6,569 nt of DNA, from assembly GCA_002591705.1 (NCBI GenBank), contig PAAB01000005.1, positions 4,438 through 11,006 of the forward strand. The letters are read 5' to 3'. A program made the translations under genes and the position numbers. A model generated the notes under the pieces. It ran no database searches. It was not told where the DNA came from and was given only the letters and a program-made list of their open reading frames with translations. This stretch comes from Phycisphaerae bacterium (GTDB lineage Bacteria; Planctomycetota; Phycisphaerae; Phycisphaerales; SM1A02). Position 1 is the stretch's first letter; every line of letters begins with the position of its first letter. Positions 5,013-6,569 of this stretch are shown piece by piece.

Positions 5013-6569
5013 ATGAAGACCTTCCAAGGCATTGCTGTTTCCCCCGGGGTCGTGATTGCAAAGGCATTCCTGCTGGAGCAGTTCCGGGAGCGCATTCCCC
5101 ACCATGTGGTGGCGGAGCAGGCGGTGCCTGCCGAGCAGCAGATGCTGGAGCGGGCGATCGCAGATGCCCGCGCGTCGCTCGAGGCGGATCGGGATCGAGC
5201 GGCGGCCGACCTGGGGCCGGAGCCCGCGAAGATCTTCGAGTTTCATCTCGGACTGCTGGGCGATCCGGCGTTGCTCGATCCCGTCCGTGATCGAATCTCC
5301 TCCGAGCGGGTCGCTGCGACCTACGCGGTGTCGGAAGCCTTCAGCAATCTGGCCGATCGATTCCGAGCCATGGGCTCCAACGTCTTCAAGGACAAGGCCC
5401 GTGACGTGCTGGATCTGGAACGACGGGTCATCGACCATCTCCTGGGGGGATCCCAGGATCGGCTGGAGCAGGTGGCCGAGCCGGTGGTGATCGTCACCCA
5501 CGAGATGACGCCGATGCAGGCCGCATCGTTGCACGAATCCCAGGTGGTGGGTCTGGCGTCCGATTTCGGCGGTCGCACCGATCACACCTCGATCGTCGCG
5601 GCCGCGTTGGGCATGCCGGTGGTCGTCGGGTGCCAGTTCCTCACGGAACACGTCGACGAAGGCGACACGATCATCCTCGACGGAAACACCGGGACGGTCG
5701 TCGTGCAGCCCGATGCCGACACCGTCGAGCAGTACCGTCGTCGGGTCCGTCGGCAGGAGGAGACGCTTTCCAGCATCGTCGCCGCATCGGATCTCGAGTC
5801 GGTCACGCTCGACGGCACGCACATCCAGTTGCTCTGCAACATCGAGTTTCCCCGCGAGATCGAATCGGTCATCCGGTTCGGAGGCGAGGGCGTGGGACTG
5901 TACCGGACGGAGTTTCTCTATCTCACCAATCGCAGCGATCCGACCGAGGATGAGCTCTACGAGCAGTACGCCCACTGCATCAAGCTGCTCGACGGTCGTC
6001 CCTTGACCGTTCGGACGCTGGACCTCGGTGCGGACAAGTTCACCCAGCAGCAGGCGATGGAGCCCGAGCGGAATCCGTTCCTCGGATTGCGGAGCATCCG
6101 CTACAGCCTGCAGCATCTCCCGCAGTTCAAGCGGCAGCTCCGTGCGATCCTCAGGGCCTCGGTGCATGGTCCGCTGAAGATCATGTTCCCCCTCATCACC
6201 ACCATGACCGAGCTCAAGCAGGCCAAGCTGGTCCTGGAGGATGCACGCGAGGAGTTGGAGGAGGAGGGTGTCCCCATCGGGTCGAAGGTGCCCGTGGGCA
6301 TGATGATGGAGGTGCCCAGTGCGGCCCTCATGGCCTCCAGCTTCGCCCGGGACGTCGATTTCTTCTCGATCGGGACCAACGACCTCATTCAGTACACGGT
6401 CGCCGTCGACCGCTCGAACCAGCGTGTCGCCAGCCTCTACACGGCCACCAATCCCGGGGTCCTGAGGCTGGTAAAGGCCATTTTGAGGGCCGGAAAGCGA
6501 CGAAACATCGAGACCAGCCTTTGTGGTGAAATCGCCGGTGATATCACCTACACTATGCTCTTGATTGGA
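5013..6569 (+). CDS. ptsI: Phosphoenolpyruvate-protein phosphotransferase (PTS enzyme I), C-terminus cut by window edge
   Basis: Enzyme I takes phosphate from phosphoenolpyruvate onto a histidine and passes it to HPr, the first step of the PTS, in the cytoplasm. The frame is open for 519 codons to the window end. Enzymes of this family have about 570-590 residues, so some 50-70 are missing. The N-terminus MKTFQGIAVSPG fits the usual start. The HPr-binding helical domain is at about 20-150. The phosphohistidine is H191 in GGRTDHTSI (186-194). The PEP-binding TIM barrel starts near 255, with R298 (GLYRTEF), R334 (RTLDLGADK), E433 (MMMEVPSAA), N456/D457 (GTNDLIQY), R467 (DRSN) and C504 (SLCGE). 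These sit two residues beyond the E. coli equivalents H189, R296, R332, E431, N454/D455, R465 and C502, so the enzyme looks active. There is no N-terminal GAF, HPr or EIIA fusion. No strong ribosome binding site precedes the ATG. No ptsH lies upstream. Confidence 0.94.
   Translation, partial: MKTFQGIAVSPGVVIAKAFLLEQFRERIPHHVVAEQAVPAEQQMLERAIADARASLEADRDRAAADLGPEPAKIFEFHLGLLGDPALLDPVRDRISSERVAATYAVSEAFSNLADRFRAMGSNVFKDKARDVLDLERRVIDHLLGGSQDRLEQVAEPVVIVTHEMTPMQAASLHESQVVGLASDFGGRTDHTSIVAAALGMPVVVGCQFLTEHVDEGDTIILDGNTGTVVVQPDADTVEQYRRRVRRQEETLSSIVAASDLESVTLDGTHIQLLCNIEFPREIESVIRFGGEGVGLYRTEFLYLTNRSDPTEDELYEQYAHCIKLLDGRPLTVRTLDLGADKFTQQQAMEPERNPFLGLRSIRYSLQHLPQFKRQLRAILRASVHGPLKIMFPLITTMTELKQAKLVLEDAREELEEEGVPIGSKVPVGMMMEVPSAALMASSFARDVDFFSIGTNDLIQYTVAVDRSNQRVASLYTATNPGVLRLVKAILRAGKRRNIETSLCGEIAGDITYTMLLIG

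Noticed and set aside
4956..6167. A 403-codon open frame on the minus strand, antisense to ptsI
   Set aside because: Same cause: its codons are in exact register with those of ptsI, and the absence of TTA, CTA and TCA codons in ptsI keeps it open. The composition is His/Arg/Gly-rich with no domain.
6470..6569. A less GC-rich stretch at the end of ptsI as a possible transfer boundary
   Set aside because: The reading frame and conserved enzyme I residues (through C504 and beyond) continue without interruption, so the shift is within normal local variation.

Overview
The window comes from a GC-rich bacterium, most likely a planctomycete, possibly a marine Phycisphaerae-like lineage. This is inferred from the style of the enzyme I sequence (residues 352-420, with a NPFLGLRSIRY run) and from family recall; no database search was possible. 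Nothing resembles a phage, insertion sequence, CRISPR array, tRNA or rRNA. The window reads as ordinary chromosome with four protein genes, two of them cut by the window edges.

Layout. Bases 1-159 (minus strand) hold the first 53 codons of gatC, a subunit of the tRNA-dependent amidotransferase. A 162-bp divergent intergenic region follows, with a candidate extended -10 promoter and a leader hairpin ahead of a two-gene plus-strand efflux operon. That operon is a membrane fusion protein (322-1650) and an RND-type inner-membrane pump (1647-4913), which overlap by 4 bases. A 99-bp gap contains a perfect TATAAT box and a palindrome. It leads into ptsI (5013 to the window end), encoding PTS enzyme I, open for 519 codons without reaching its stop. 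This gene spans 1.5 kb at the right edge, and most of its C-terminal domain is present.

How the genes work together. The fusion protein and pump form two parts of a tripartite exporter. No outer-membrane channel and no local regulator lie in the window, so the channel is presumably encoded elsewhere. gatC and ptsI appear to be unrelated housekeeping or regulatory neighbours. No ptsH (HPr) precedes ptsI.

I do not see a convincing new biological system. The points most worth a second look are modest: an altered channel-docking motif in the fusion protein, an internal duplication in its coiled coil, a pump lacking the TM10 lysine of AcrB, and a cluster of GCATTCC words around the ptsI start.
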